Below, in pieces: positions 27,401 to 37,831 of a DNA stretch of 64,000 nt. The number at the start of each line of letters is the position of its first letter. Within the stretch, counting starts at the first letter, position 1. A program made the position numbers and the translations under genes. This DNA comes from Trichoplusia ni. Lineage: Eukaryota > Arthropoda > Insecta > Lepidoptera > Noctuidae. The DNA is taken from the NCBI RefSeq assembly GCF_003590095.1, contig NC_039483.1:13392001-13456000 (forward strand), written 5' to 3'. The notes under the pieces were generated by a model that worked only from the letters and a program-made list of their open reading frames with translations, had not been told where the DNA came from and searched no databases.

Positions 27401-28165
27401 TTATCATGACGAATAACTACCGAAAATATATAATTAAGGATGGTACTGTTGACATCTGTCGGGCATGTCACTGTCCCGGTGAATCCTTGAGACATATAGT
27501 TTCGGGATGTTCTCGTCTTGCTAACGGTGAATACTTGCACAGACATAACCAAGTGGCCAGGATTATCCATCAGCAGCTTGCTCTGAAATACAAACTTGTG
27601 GAATCTGAGGTGCCGTACTATAAGTATGTGCCCGACCCAGTTCTCGAAAGTGGTCATATCACACTGTACTGGGATCGATCTATCATCACTGACAGGACTA
27701 TTGTTGCCAATAAGCCTGATATAGTGGTGATCGATCGATCAGAGCGTCGGACAATTATTGTTGATATCACTATCCCCCATGACGAGAACCTCGTGAAAGC
27801 AGAAAAAGAAAAACAATTGAAATATTTGGATTTAGCTCACGAGGTTGTCGACTTGTGGGAGGTGGACTCGGCAATCATTGTCCCGATAGTCGTAAGTGCC
27901 AATGGCTTAATAGCCAAGAGCCTCGATCAACATCTTCGGAGGCTCTCGTTGGGCGTCTGGGTCAAGGGTTTGATTCAGAAAGCGGTACTTCTGGACACGG
28001 CGCGCATCGTGAGGATGTTCCTCTCTCTGGAGCCCTGACCACCGGCAGCTTGGGCCCTGTACCCGTTGCCGGTTGGACACTATTTTTTATATTTTTAAAT
28101 GTATGTTGTTTTTTATATATATTTAAAAATGTAATTTATATGTATTTTAATAAAATAAAGGAAAT
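24409..28165 (+). mobile_element. R4/Dong-like non-LTR retrotransposon, apparently full length
   Basis: A single-ORF LINE with reverse transcriptase and C-terminal restriction-like endonuclease. It is preceded by (TAA)n at 24409-24424, followed by a 5' UTR of about 200 bp, the ORF (24622-28038) and a short A/T-rich 3' UTR with AATAAA-like strings. Dong elements are known to insert in TAA repeats, which fits the left flank. The GC-rich ORF contrasts sharply with its surroundings. The exact 3' end is uncertain (about 28150-28175), and no target-site duplication could be set. Confidence 0.75.
24622..28038 (+). CDS. Retrotransposon polyprotein (reverse transcriptase + restriction-like endonuclease)
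   Basis: An uninterrupted 1138-codon ORF. Residues 1-85 are Pro/Ser/Arg-rich. About 88-155 is a basic helical region beginning MKWTRLMNENVMRAYY, probably nucleic-acid binding, as in other R4/Dong proteins. The reverse transcriptase spans about 450-800, with APGPDG near 462, NYRPI, YKKAYDSVPH, FQGDSLSP near 655 and the catalytic YMDD near 697. A CCHC knuckle (CRACHCPGESLRHIVSGC) lies near 946. The restriction-like endonuclease follows, with KPDIVVID near 1030 and IIVDITIPHDENLVKAEKEK, the PD-(D/E)xK-like core. The function is target-primed reverse transcription of its own RNA. R2/NeSL-type elements share this layout, but the N terminus and TAA flank favour R4/Dong. I saw no stop or frameshift, so it may be recent or active. 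Confidence 0.85.
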   Translation: MLTRRRAARLPSPGLSPSSASQLPPGRGPAPAVAVASSSSDEYYSPPTSPTPVRRPGRRRPPSSLAPSGQPASNRAPAPGGVVQRMKWTRLMNENVMRAYYGATGGGTNLTAYRARMLSLFRALEPDVDVSAQRLSDQVRVIQRNHRLDDATLDRLRSEVQTSPVVVTPSIAEAPAASALPANPADGGDDDGAITVSTQCSDHIRSTLEQAVLEYRSTPRDQRPRLPRLPMYNRNKALMGVLDSLLSSYFGNSEDLGDTHSLLYCAAVAACRVAGVTFRDNTAARPKQAAPAWQCRIEKRVAEARTLIAKLVAFRGGNTRPRVMRFVKRAFAGTNISPSEYTARVTERIDFFKQKVCAWASRIRRYKTRVDRFHQNRMFQRDQRWVYRSWEQPASEEGAGRLPDDVATNLFWRSIWSAPVTHSEGDWIRDVEQSCERIEEMGAIDISPQDVANAVRPLANWKAPGPDGLHNFWLKWLPSSHGCLASQFQSAVDSGLLPQFFTTGSTHLLHKTGSTTDPKNYRPITCLPTIYKLLTSILREKINDHIERFSIMSASQNGCRNGSRGTKELLLIDMTICQQVRRSKKGVSTCWIDYKKAYDSVPHAWLMRVLELYKINTTLRTFLKSCMGQWTTVLHYPGCRDIQKSGQLIRIERGIFQGDSLSPLWFCLALNPLSTLLENSRLGYSLRRGSQVISHLLYMDDLKLFASNKLQLMKLLKITESFSNSIRMEFGVDKCAVMHVKRGGIVESQGIQLSDSINLRSLSSTETYKYLGMSEALGINVADMKQSLQTRFFGRLNKVLKSSLSGGNKVRGFNGWVMPVIMYSFGILKWTQTELDALDRRVRTLLTANRMHHPRSSVMRLYIPRKCWGRGFLNAKTLHNREVCNLGHYYRTLHGADVDFLASVAWLRFGDLFGETEGFVCAIMDEVIMTNNYRKYIIKDGTVDICRACHCPGESLRHIVSGCSRLANGEYLHRHNQVARIIHQQLALKYKLVESEVPYYKYVPDPVLESGHITLYWDRSIITDRTIVANKPDIVVIDRSERRTIIVDITIPHDENLVKAEKEKQLKYLDLAHEVVDLWEVDSAIIVPIVVSANGLIAKSLDQHLRRLSLGVWVKGLIQKAVLLDTARIVRMFLSLEP

Positions 28166-28481
28166 AATCTACTATAACTGACCTAAGGGTTTCTTTGTCC
28201 AAAACTTGAAACATAATTTGATTTATTCTTTTCATTTCCGACAGTTCATTTATTTGATGGAAACAGAATTATGTTGTAGAGCAATTGTAGAGGGTTAACG
28301 GAAGGCAGTATGTGCCTCGTACGCCCCCTTGATTCATTCCACTCGTATCAGATTCAAGCACGCGCTTTTTGAATCAACCCCTCACTCGGTGCACTCGCCT
28401 AATATAAAGTCACGAAATCTTTTTACACGTAACCCCATAAACGTGATAGGATTATGTACGTTTAAACGTTAATTTTAGGGT

Positions 28482-28690
28482 TTCGTAGAGAAAAGCTAAA
28501 AACGGGACCTTATAACTGAGGCACCACTGCCTTTCCGTCGGTCCGCCCATCTGTACATTTGTAACCGTGATCGTGACTATTATAGAATTTATGCTATAAC
28601 ATCAAATGTTAAAAATAAAGACCGGGGTTCAGTAAAGGTTGTTATGATCATAAATGTTGGTGGTTGTTGGTTGGTGACTATTTTGTTTAA
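28482..28690 (+). repeat. Dispersed 'gggttccgtacc' family repeat
   Basis: GGGTTTCGTAGAGAAAAGCT, then AAAAACGGGACCTTATAACT, CTTTCCGTCGGTCCGCCCAT and a later TAACAGAACCCTAAA, in family order. Confidence 0.55.
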
Positions 28691-29559
28691 TAACAGAACC
28701 CTAAATACAATGTGTCTTAAAAGCATTCGACAAATTTTAGAATTAGGTTTATAGAACCATTCGTTTATAGTATGGGGAAAAGAAAGTTTCGAAACAGTTT
28801 CTAAATTCAGTCTTAAATTAAATTAGTGCTAAAAGTAATTTTTACAGTCTCACAGTAGCGCTCCACGACATTCTACCGCATAAATATGAATAGCATACAA
28901 CCATGTCACCTAAACAACCTTTTAACAGTCAACCTCATAATATAGCATTTTATTATTCGTAATTTTTTATTATTAATCAATTGCCATCAATTAAATTCAC
29001 TTTTCCATTTTAAAAAACAAAACGTAGACGTCCACTTAAAAACTACAAGTCGGCACGAACCATCACGTCAAAGTGATGAGACCGAGAAGTCACGTACCAA
29101 CCAACAGAAGAGAACCCGCGATAAATGATTACTTTTCACGGTAAGTATTCCACAAAACAAAGCTGCAAAGTTTCGGCACAGCCATTTAGCAACAGTCCAT
29201 TATTAGAAAAGTTTAAAGATAAACGCCTACGCAACCATAAATATTATTATGAATTGTTCGGTAAATAAATACCTGTGGAATTTTACATACGCTTTACGTT
29301 TTAAACTTTAAGAACGATTAGTTGATTATTTTTTCTATTTTTCTAATATTAATTTCTTGGATTTGGAACTGTTTAAGGTGTATCCATCTATTAAAAAAAC
29401 AGTGAAATGCGGGTCCGTGCAAATAGGCTAAAGAAAAACGAACCAGTTGGGTGACCAATACATTAAAGGGCACCAATCCTCAAATGTATTTGTCTTTAAG
29501 TTTTGCTTTATTTATAGTTATAACGGCAACACATAAACACCACCTAGGATATTTTCTAC

Positions 29560-29675
29560 TGTTTAGCTATTACGGTTCTATTAGGATCAGCCTGATGACG
29601 GATGAGCGACAGCGGAGCCTCAGTGAAAGGGTCCGTTTTGTGGCCTTTGGATACGGAACCCTAATAAGACTTAAC
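29560..29675 (-). repeat. Dispersed 'gggttccgtacc' family repeat
   Basis: The plus strand ends with GGATACGGAACCCTAATAAG, and the internal AGCGGAGCCTCAGTGAAAGG is the complement of the family's 'ctgaggctccgct' segment. Confidence 0.55.
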
Positions 29676-29972
29676 TCTACAGTGTATACTGCAACGTCTC
29701 GTTTCCAAATACGCAAAAATCTGTCTCAAATAGTGGATAGTCAACTGCATGTGATTTTTACAACAATTTCGACCGCTTTATGTGTTTATGTGTACCTTTA
29801 CATGTCATGTTTAACTCTTGTATGTAAGTATAGTTTCAGTAATGAATAGGTCAATGCGACCAAAAGATAAAAATTAACTCAATAAAGTTTTCGTATTTGT
29901 TTATCACTAGTAACTGCATTTTTGATGTGCTATATCCGCTATATAAACTAGAATAAAACTTTTTGGCTTACT

Positions 29973-29979
29973 TATAAAA
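29973..29979 (+). promoter_or_regulatory. TATA box of the mucin-serpin gene
   Basis: TATAAAA lies 54 bp before the ATG at 30027. An ACAGTGTGCAGTG initiator-like stretch about 28 bp downstream (30001-30013) is a plausible start of transcription. The downstream serpin gene has the same spacing. Confidence 0.6.
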
Positions 29980-30026
29980 AGGTTTGATGTATTTTGGAAA
30001 ACAGTGTGCAGTGAACTGTTTGAACA

Positions 30027-33000
30027 ATGTGGGGTTCACATTTATTTTTTACCTTCTTCGCTATTGCTCTAACAATAGTGTCTTCTGGTACGTACTTTGG
30101 ATTAAATCATAGTCTGATTTGAAATAAACCTTTTTTTCATTGTTTTTTGACGACCTCCGTGGTCGAGTGGCGTACGCACCGGTTTCAAGGTGTCGCTAGC
30201 TCTGAGGTCCCGGGTTCGATCCCCGGTCGGGTCAACGTAAAAATTAACATTTCTACATTGTCTCGGGTCTGGGTGTTTGTGGTGCCTTCGTTGTATCTGA
30301 ATTCCATAATACAAGTGCTTCAGCAACTTACTTTGGGTTCAGAACAATGTATGTGATGTTGTCCGCATTTATTTATTTTATTTATTTATTTTTCCACGTA
30401 CTTCCAAAATGTTGTATTTGTATTATATTCTTCTGCATTTCTTTTTCTTATGTGTTACCTCAGAACCTCTGAATGGATGAATCAAATTTTGTTGATTGCT
30501 TATTCATTAAACGTGAAATAGGTGTAATTTTGTCCCATAAAAATTTAATGAGTATTAATTACTATGTAGTTTTTTACTTTATTTTAAGTTGTTTGTTATT
30601 TTTGTTTTTAAAACTATATTATCACAATTGTGTTACGGCGGTTTTCCACGTACGTTTTTCAGTAATCCAATAGAATCTTTTAAATGACGGACACGGTTTT
30701 GTCCCAAGAGAATAGATTTATTTAAAATTGGTCTCTATTTTTTAATTTACTTTTTATTATCCTAGGTCCGGTTAAACAGACCATCATTATAACCAATGGA
30801 GATGCCAATGCATCCAGCTCAGCGGCTGCAAGTGCTACAGGTATGTTTAGAAGAATATAATTAAAAAAAACCATAAATGATATTCTGCCTTTTTATATCT
30901 GCCAAATAAATGAGTAACTATTCAATATTGGTCACACTAGTCGTTACTCGTACTTATCTATAATCGCCCAAGCAACTAATTATTTATCGGAATTTAAATT
31001 TCTACTTTGTTTTTCTTTTAATTTTACTCCACCACCTTGTAATTTTATACTGAAAAGTTGAATTAAATCAGGAGGCGATAGTTCAGCATCAGCAGCGGCT
31101 TCAGCAGCATCATCAGGGGGTAACACGATCATAATAAAAAATGAGAAGCAAAACAGTGAGTATTGTGACCTAGCCTAACTCTTAAAACAATGTTTTTCTA
31201 CTACTGCTACGAGTACAAGGCCCTTCCAATAAACGGAAGGTTTGAGCATTGACCACTATCTCCGCTCAATCGGAAGTTTCTTATATTTCAAATCCAGGAA
31301 TACTAAACAACAATCACGCAAACGGCTGAACGGATTTCGCTGAAATTTGGCAAGCATATAGCAATTGACGAGGAAAAGAACATATTTATCCCGATTTTTG
31401 AAATATTTCCTGAAGTCACTTCTGACTGTATGAAGTCAGAAGTGAAGTCAGAAGTGAAGTCATGAAGTCAGTTTACACAGTACACACAGTACTGTGTAAA
31501 CTGAAGTCCACGCAGACGGAGTCGCGGGCAACAGATAGTATGTAAATAATTTATTTCTCTTCTAGTAAAATGTGCTAAACATGAAAGATACGAGCAATGT
31601 CCGGAAAACATCTGTGATCCACAATTATGTGACGAAACCGCAGTACCGTCGTGTTCTTCCATTCAAAAGGCTTCTCAAACTAAATGCAAAGGGTTTCCAG
31701 CTTGCGTGTGTATCTCCAATTACGTGAGGAACGATTTCGGAGTATGCATACCCAAAGATCAATGCGGTAAGCATGGCATAGCAACAGAGCCATTAGATTT
31801 ATTTTTTAAATATAGCGATTTTTTCTCAAATTCTTGCTTCTTTTTCAATCTTATTTAAGCTTTCAACTAGGACATCGTTATTCTTAATTACATCGTATGT
31901 GTCTGAAGAAGGTTTAATATGCAGTAAACTGTATTTTTTTTCCAAAGTCTAACCAGAAATGCAGAGGCTACAATGTTTTCAAGGGAGACAATTTGACCCT
32001 GTAACATATAGTCCACTGATACAAAACGACGGTCAAGAGCGATATTTCTTTCCTAATTCAATTGAATTATTTACCTGGTCTCCTTTTTCAGGCTTTGTAG
32101 GAACACAAAACTAGGTTTTTATTACTGACCGTTGGTCATAAAACTGTTTACGGGTTTTTGAAAACTTCTAGTGTTGTCCAGGGTACGTCGATGTCCCGTA
32201 AGACGAGATCTCACTAACATAAATATAGTAACAAAATGTTAAACACAAAGACTACTAATAAAATTACTGAACACATTTTTTACCTTTGAATAAATATTTT
32301 GGAATTTGTCTTTCTCAGGTTTATTCGTGAAACGAAACTAATTATTCCTATAATTTTTTTAGGTAATAATAACACAACTGAACCAGAGCCTACCGAAGAG
32401 CCTGAAAGCGGTGACAATACTTGTGCAACTGGCCCGCCAGGAACTGTATCCACGACCCCAGGAACGGAATCAACCACAGCACCAGGGGGTGAGACTACAG
32501 CGCCCGGTGGTAAAACCACGGCACCTAGTGGTGGAACTACAGCGCCCGGTGGTGGAACCACCGAACCTAGTGATGGAACTACGGCGCCCGGTGGTGGAAC
32601 CACCGAACCTAATGGTGGAACCACCGAACCTAGTGATGGAACTACAGCGCCCGGCGGTGGAACCACGGAACCTAGTGGTGGAACTACAGCGCCCGGCGGT
32701 GGAACCACGGAACCTAGTGATGGAACTACAGCGCCCGGCGGTGGAACCACGGTACCTAGTGGTGGAACCACAGCACCTAGTGGTGGAACTACAGCGCCCG
32801 GCGGTGGAACCACGGAACCTAGTGATGGAACTACAGCGCCCGGCGGTGGAACCACAGCACCTAGTGGTGGAACCACGGCACCTAGTGGTGGAACTACAGC
32901 GCCCGGCGGTGGAACCACGGCACCTAGTGGTGGAACCACAGCACCTAGTGGTGGAATCACGGAACCCAGTGGTGGAACTACAGCGCCCGGCGATGGAACC

Positions 33001-36000
33001 ACGGCACCTAGTGGTGGAACTACAGCGCCCGGCGGTGGAACCACGGCACCTAGTGGTGGAACTACAGCGCCCGGCGGTGGAACCACGGCACCTAGTGGTG
33101 GAACTACAGCGCCCGGCGGTGGAACCACGGCACCTAGTGGTGGAACTACAGCGCCCGGCGGTGGAACCACGGCACCTAGTGGTGGAACTACAGCGCCCGG
33201 CGGTGGAACCACGGCACCTAGTGGTGGAACTACAGCGCCCGGCGGTGGAACCACGGCACCTAGTGGTGGAACTACAGCGCCCGGCGGTGGAACCACGGCA
33301 CCTAGTGGTGGAACTACAGCGCCCGGCGATGGAACCACGGCACCTAGTGGTGGAACTACAGCGCCCGGCGATGGAACCACGGCACCTAGTGGTGGAACTA
33401 CAGCGCCCGGCGGTGGAACCACGGCACCTAGTGGTGGAACTACAGCGCCCGGTGATGGAACCACGGAACCTAGTGATGGAACTACAGCGCCCGGTGATGG
33501 AACCACGGCACCTAGTGGTGAAACCACAGAACCCGGTTACGGAACCACAGCACCTGGAGGTGACACTACAGCGCCCAGTAGTGGTACTACAGGTCTTGGA
33601 ACAGGGACTACTGTCACGATTGAGCCTACTACAAAAGGTGAGTTTAGAAGCACTGATTTTATTTGGAGTTAAAAAGTTCGTCATTTGATAAATTGGTCAA
33701 ATACTGTAATTATTTTTAAATACATTTCAACAGGTCCAAAAGACTGCAAGGGAAAAGACGAATGGTATTATAAATGCGCGCCTAAGTGTCCGCAATTGAC
33801 ATGCAGCGATTATCTAAATGGCATTACCTGTTCTCATAAGAAATCAAAACCATGCGTCGGAGAATGTCGATGCCTCATCGGATTTTATAGAGATGAAAAT
33901 GGTAACTGCATGGCTAGTTGGGATTGTAGTAAGTGTAATCATTTTAATGTTTGATCCTAAAGTTTTTAGATTTAGTAGGTTTACATTACAGATTTATAAT
34001 AATTATCGATATAATAATTGATTAATAATATATCATCTTTTTCTACTTTTATAGAAAAGGCAGCCAAATATACCACGTCGACGTCTGCTCCAGGTAAATA
34101 TAAAAGTGTTATTCCTTGTACAATATATTATTCTACTGTAAACTTCACAGTTTAACTCACACTATTGTTTAAATATTATAGATTAAACTACAATGTAAAT
34201 TCCCATTCTTCAGGTTCAACGTCCACTACTGTATCCGCATCTCCAGAAGAAATTTGCTCATCTAATGCCTTACAAGCATTCATATTGGGAAGTTTAGGAT
34301 TCACTCCAAAATTACTAGAAGTAAGAAAATATTTATGGTTATATGTTTCTTTCTATTTTAGCCCATTTTAAAGATACATACTTTATTTAACTCTATTTAC
34401 CAAAACACATATCTAACAAATAAAAACATTGGTGAGGAGAGGAGGACAAAGATTTCAAAAGATGGGTTCCCACTATTAAAGGAATAAGCAAGAGCGACAT
34501 CATTTTAGGCAGTAAAACAGGAATAGACAAAGGGTAACGTAAAGTAACCTAGAAAATTAATGCTTCATACACTTAAATGTGATGATTAATATGAAACAAA
34601 GAACAAGACTACGCAAGAAAGCTACGACATTGATTAACGGATGCCTCTTTTCAGGGCCTGTTAAAATTAGACGGTGATAACGACGTTTTTGTAGGAGGAG
34701 CTTCTATCCTTTTTATGATGGCTCAACTGGCATTGTATACAACAAATGCACCGAAACAACAAATATTAAAGGCATTGAGATTCGAAAATACTGACCAGGT
34801 TAGATTTTTTAAATTACGTCATTGGAAAATTTTAATTATTTGAAAATGCTGCGGTCGTATCCAGAATTAAAGAATGTGAATCTGTTGTATTTATTATGAA
34901 ATAAAAAATGGTGAGGCATCTATTAAAACGCATAGGATAATTTTTTTCAGATCCGATGCTTCTTTCCAAAATTTGCTGTTGACCTGAAGATGGTAGCAAA
35001 TCGAGTGGACCTAAACCTTGACTATTTTTGCAAAATTTACGCTGATGACAAATGCATGCTCACTGATCAATTTAAAAACGAAATTGAAGAACTTTTTACA
35101 GTAAGGCCGGAAAATTTGAACTTCAGTGCTCCTGGTTCAGCAGAGAAAATCAATACAGAGGTAAGTGGGGAGAAAAGAATGTGCTAAACATTTTGTTTGG
35201 CTTTCCAGTTCTCTACAATTTGACTTGCTTCAACTATGATCGACACCATTTTAATAATTACTGTATTTGCCATTACCATCACCTTTCTTTATTTCCTAAC
35301 TTTTACATTTTATCAGTTCACAGTATGAAAAATCATATTAATTTTCCCTTATGTTTTACAGGTGTTACAGTATACCAATAATAGTATCTTTAACTTCGTC
35401 AAGCCAGAAGTGCTGTCAGCGTTGGACAGTTTGATGATGGCGGATGCTCTTAGTTTCAAGGTAGGTGGTAGATCTAACAAAGTTATAAAAAAATATGATC
35501 TTGATAACTGCATTAATATCAATCGTGATTGCAGGGTGAATGGCTGAAACCATTTAACAGTAAAGATACGGACCTAAAATATTTCTTCGGACCAAAGAAA
35601 ATAGTGAAGAGGCTCATCATGCATCAAAGAGGTCAATTTTTGTTTTATGATAGCATAAAACTCGGTGCTCTGGTAATTAAATTTATTTTAGAAATCTTTG
35701 TGAACATTTCGATTTCTCTTTTCTTCATATTAATCGTCAAATATTTTAGATTGTGAAATTGCCATACAAAGCTGATCCGGACTTTACATTGGCCCTACTG
35801 CTACCAAGAACAATTCACGGTGTTCCAGAATTGGTAAAGAAATTAAAAAATGCTGAAGTCGTGCTAGAAGCGATTAATGCTTTAAAACTTCAAGAAGTGG
35901 ACTTGTATTTACCAAAATTCAATGTAACAGTGGCTAATCTGCTAAAGGTTCCTTCAATTCATGTAAGTGCACTAAAATAATATGTATCAACAACGCAAAA

Positions 36001-36601
36001 GTTCAATGATTTTATAGTGAAGGTATTTTCCCGTTATTGCAACAGTTGAGATCAATAGAATAAAATAGTTGCTAATTCCAAGTAACTTTTACTCTTTGAA
36101 AAAATAAACTCTTCATTAAACATGTTGTTTTAAAAGCTGTATGTGTTCATATACAGGCCAATGTTAGTCTTATATTCAACAATGCGACTGCTGGGTTAGA
36201 GAACGTTGCATCGTGTGACAAGCCGTACGTCAGCGAAATTCTTCAAAAGGTTACGTACCAAGTAGACGAATCTGGTGTAGGTGATAAAGTAGTCGGTAAG
36301 TATATTCATAGCTTCACTTTTCAAATGGCATTATTTTTAACTTTGTTAAGCCTCTATCAGGCCCTTTTAGAAATGTAAGAGTTGGAAATAAAAAAATCAA
36401 ATACATTCACAGAAGATAATATATTATTTAGCCTATGATATTCATTTCTTATTTCCACTTCCAGATTTCCCCATGCCAGACCAACAGACAACATCTCGAT
36501 CGATTGGCCACACCGTACATGTGTTCAAGGCAGATCGACCGTTCGTTTTTTATCTGTCCTATCAGAAAATACTCTTGGCTTCGGGAGCTATAGTCCGCTA
36601 G
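30027..36601 (+). CDS. Secreted mucin-like protein with two TIL domains and a C-terminal serpin domain
   Basis: Fifteen exons: 30027-30087, 30766-30840, 31072-31155, 31566-31766, 32363-33637, 33734-33928, 34055-34093, 34214-34320, 34655-34798, 34951-35160, 35362-35460, 35535-35672, 35750-35962, 36157-36295, 36465-36601. All borders are GT-AG and the phases agree, totalling 3117 nt (1038 residues). Exon 1 is a signal peptide (MWGSHLFFTFFAIALTIVSS). Exons 2-3 give an Ala/Ser linker. Exons 4 and 6 are TIL-type inhibitor domains with ten Cys each. Exon 5 encodes about 53 TTAPxxG heptads, likely O-glycosylated. Exons 8-15 form a complete serpin (s4B motif ADRPFVFYL). The hinge reads DESGVGDKVV instead of the inhibitory ExGxEAAAAT, and the shutter Asn of NAxYFKGxW is Asp (DALSFKGEW). 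The serpin is therefore probably non-inhibitory. Introns hold a SINE and another dispersed repeat. AATAAA lies at 36888-36893. The model is inferred without transcripts. Confidence 0.82.
30150..30395 (+). repeat. tRNA-derived SINE in intron 1
   Basis: The head GACCTCCGTGGTCGAGTGGC carries a Pol III A box, and GGGTTCGATCCCCGG (about 30211-30225) is the B box. The body has the common TCGGGTCTGGGTGTTTGTGG and AATGTATGTGATGTTGTCC strings, and the tail is (TTTA)n near 30367-30392. All parts are in order, so this is a near-complete, fairly young SINE in sense orientation. Confidence 0.85.
31314..31540 (+). repeat. Dispersed repeat in intron 3, with internal duplications and hairpin
   Basis: The left part reads CAAACGGCTGAACGGATTTC, the middle TTTATCCCGATTTTTGAAAT and the right end CGGAGTCGCGGGCAACAGATAGT, the order of the family at 20618-20758. 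The middle contains tandem GAAGTCA/GAAGTGAAGTCA units (31411-31470). A perfect hairpin of 15-bp arms (31469-31483 with 31489-31503) follows. The segment lies entirely within an intron. Confidence 0.6.
32473..33600 (+). repeat. 21-bp coding minisatellite (Thr-Pro-Gly heptads)
   Basis: About 53 tandem heptads of the form TTAPGGG or TTAPSGG, with TTEPSDG variants, encoded by alternating 21-bp units (42-bp dimer period GGAACTACAGCGCCCGGC / GGAACCACGGCACCTAGT). Units between about 33000 and 33420 are nearly identical, pointing to recent homogenisation. The flanks are more diverged. Thr and Pro density fits mucin-type O-glycosylation. Because the period is a multiple of three and lacks stops, several other frames on both strands also stay open; those ORFs are shadows. 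Confidence 0.95.
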
Positions 36602-36893
36602 TTCCAGCAAGTTTTCAGCATTGCCCCCTTAGATAAGTGTTTTTTTTGACTTGAGTATACGCAGTCCTTTCCATTAAAATCCCCCATAGTGAATTCACTA
36701 GTTTAAAAGGGTTATTTATGAAAGACAGATGAATCTCCTTATGAAACTTAATTATTATACGCATGAATAAAAACCATCCATATCGGAACAATATGCTTTC
36801 AAACATTCTGTGTTGTGAAAAGATTTCTAGTCAGCAAAGCGAAGATCAGATGAGGGAAGTGTAGACAGAAAGTTTTTCATTATTCCTAATAAA

Positions 36894-37780
36894 TATTTCA
36901 ATTTTAACTAAACTTTTGTTTTACTTTCCATTTCAAATAAATTATTTAATTTAATTGTATTTCAAAAATCCTAAGATTAATAAAATTGTTGATGAAGTAT
37001 TCACAAATACTTCAAACATTCTTATATGATTGCAATATGTATTTCGTATTTTTCTTTAACTAGGTAAAAAATAATAACATCGAAACTTCAACATTCACTT
37101 GGACAGATTTCTTTGACGCCTTTATTAGCAGTGTATTTTGATACACAATTTAAATGACGTCAAAGGTGCTTGACACAATACCCACATATTGTGTTACCTT
37201 TTGCAAGCAATTATTATAAAACTGCATAACATAAAAAAACACACACCTGTGTTCAAGGTGGTCAACCATGTTTCCGTTTTCTATTAGGTAGTTCTTCTTT
37301 AACTTTTAAGTCGTTATTGACGACTGACGAGATTATTTTTAATTTTCGAAAATTACATCAATGATCTTTCGAAATCTTCAAAGACACACACCAAAATCTT
37401 TAATCTAATATATTATTTATCTATAATGATCATCTTCGTCAGACTTGAATGATCTAATACTTGGTATATCGCCATCCATCCTATATTTACTATATTTATA
37501 AAATCGTCTGCGAATATTCAGCCTACCGGGTTTTTACCTTCTAAGTCTAAATATCAATCCATACTAAATAAATATACGGAATCCTGTGTTTCACCAATCA
37601 AAATCAATTCACACTAACATATTGTTCACAGTTCTTTATAATTTATTTTAATTTATAATCCATTGAATCAATTGTTTAACTACCATTGATTTATATTGTT
37701 TACACTATAAAACATTGCATTTATAAAGGATCTAAAACGTTACTGGTAAACAATATATTAGAACAAATGCAAAAAAATAA
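36894..37780. other. Intergenic spacer between the two plus-strand serpin genes
   Basis: AT-rich. No coding exon, RNA gene or confident repeat seen. It probably contains the upstream region of the second gene. Confidence 0.4.
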
Positions 37781-37782
37781 GG

Positions 37783-37789
37783 TATAAAA
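37783..37789 (+). promoter_or_regulatory. TATA box upstream of the second serpin gene
   Basis: TATAAAA lies 49 bp before the ATG at 37832, followed by ACAGTTCTG near 37798 as a possible initiator. It matches the layout before the first serpin gene. LINE 5' ends usually lack TATA boxes, which favours a host promoter. Confidence 0.55.
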
Positions 37790-37831
37790 GGGCTAAACAG
37801 TTCTGACAACAACCTAAATGAGTCAGTGATA

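Larger units (their letters stand above)
28190..29959. other. Intergenic DNA upstream of the mucin-serpin gene, with two dispersed repeats
   Basis: Holds two copies of the 'gggttccgtacc' family (28482-28690 plus, 29560-29675 minus) and AT-rich unique sequence. The 132-codon ORF at 29451-29849 overlaps the second repeat and looks incidental. Confidence 0.5.

Noticed and set aside
25357..27657. Minus-strand ORFs of 105-224 codons opposite the R4/Dong ORF
   Set aside because: Shadows of a GC-rich coding region on the other strand; no domain or start context.
30151..30228. A functional tRNA gene
   Set aside because: A and B boxes are present, but the anticodon and acceptor stems do not form a proper cloverleaf, and a SINE body and tail follow.
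30102..30356. Small ORFs on both strands near the start of the mucin-serpin gene
   Set aside because: They lie within the tRNA-derived SINE in intron 1; no protein evidence.
32280..33684. Long antisense and alternative-frame ORFs of 404-425 codons over the heptad array
   Set aside because: They arise because a 21-bp repeat without stops is open in several frames. Only the TTAPxxG frame continues into spliced TIL exons on both sides.
36302..36464. An alternative terminal loop exon in the mucin-serpin gene
   Set aside because: I searched between the hinge exon and the last exon and downstream of it for a second s4B motif, and found none. The plus-strand genes seem to have one terminal exon each.
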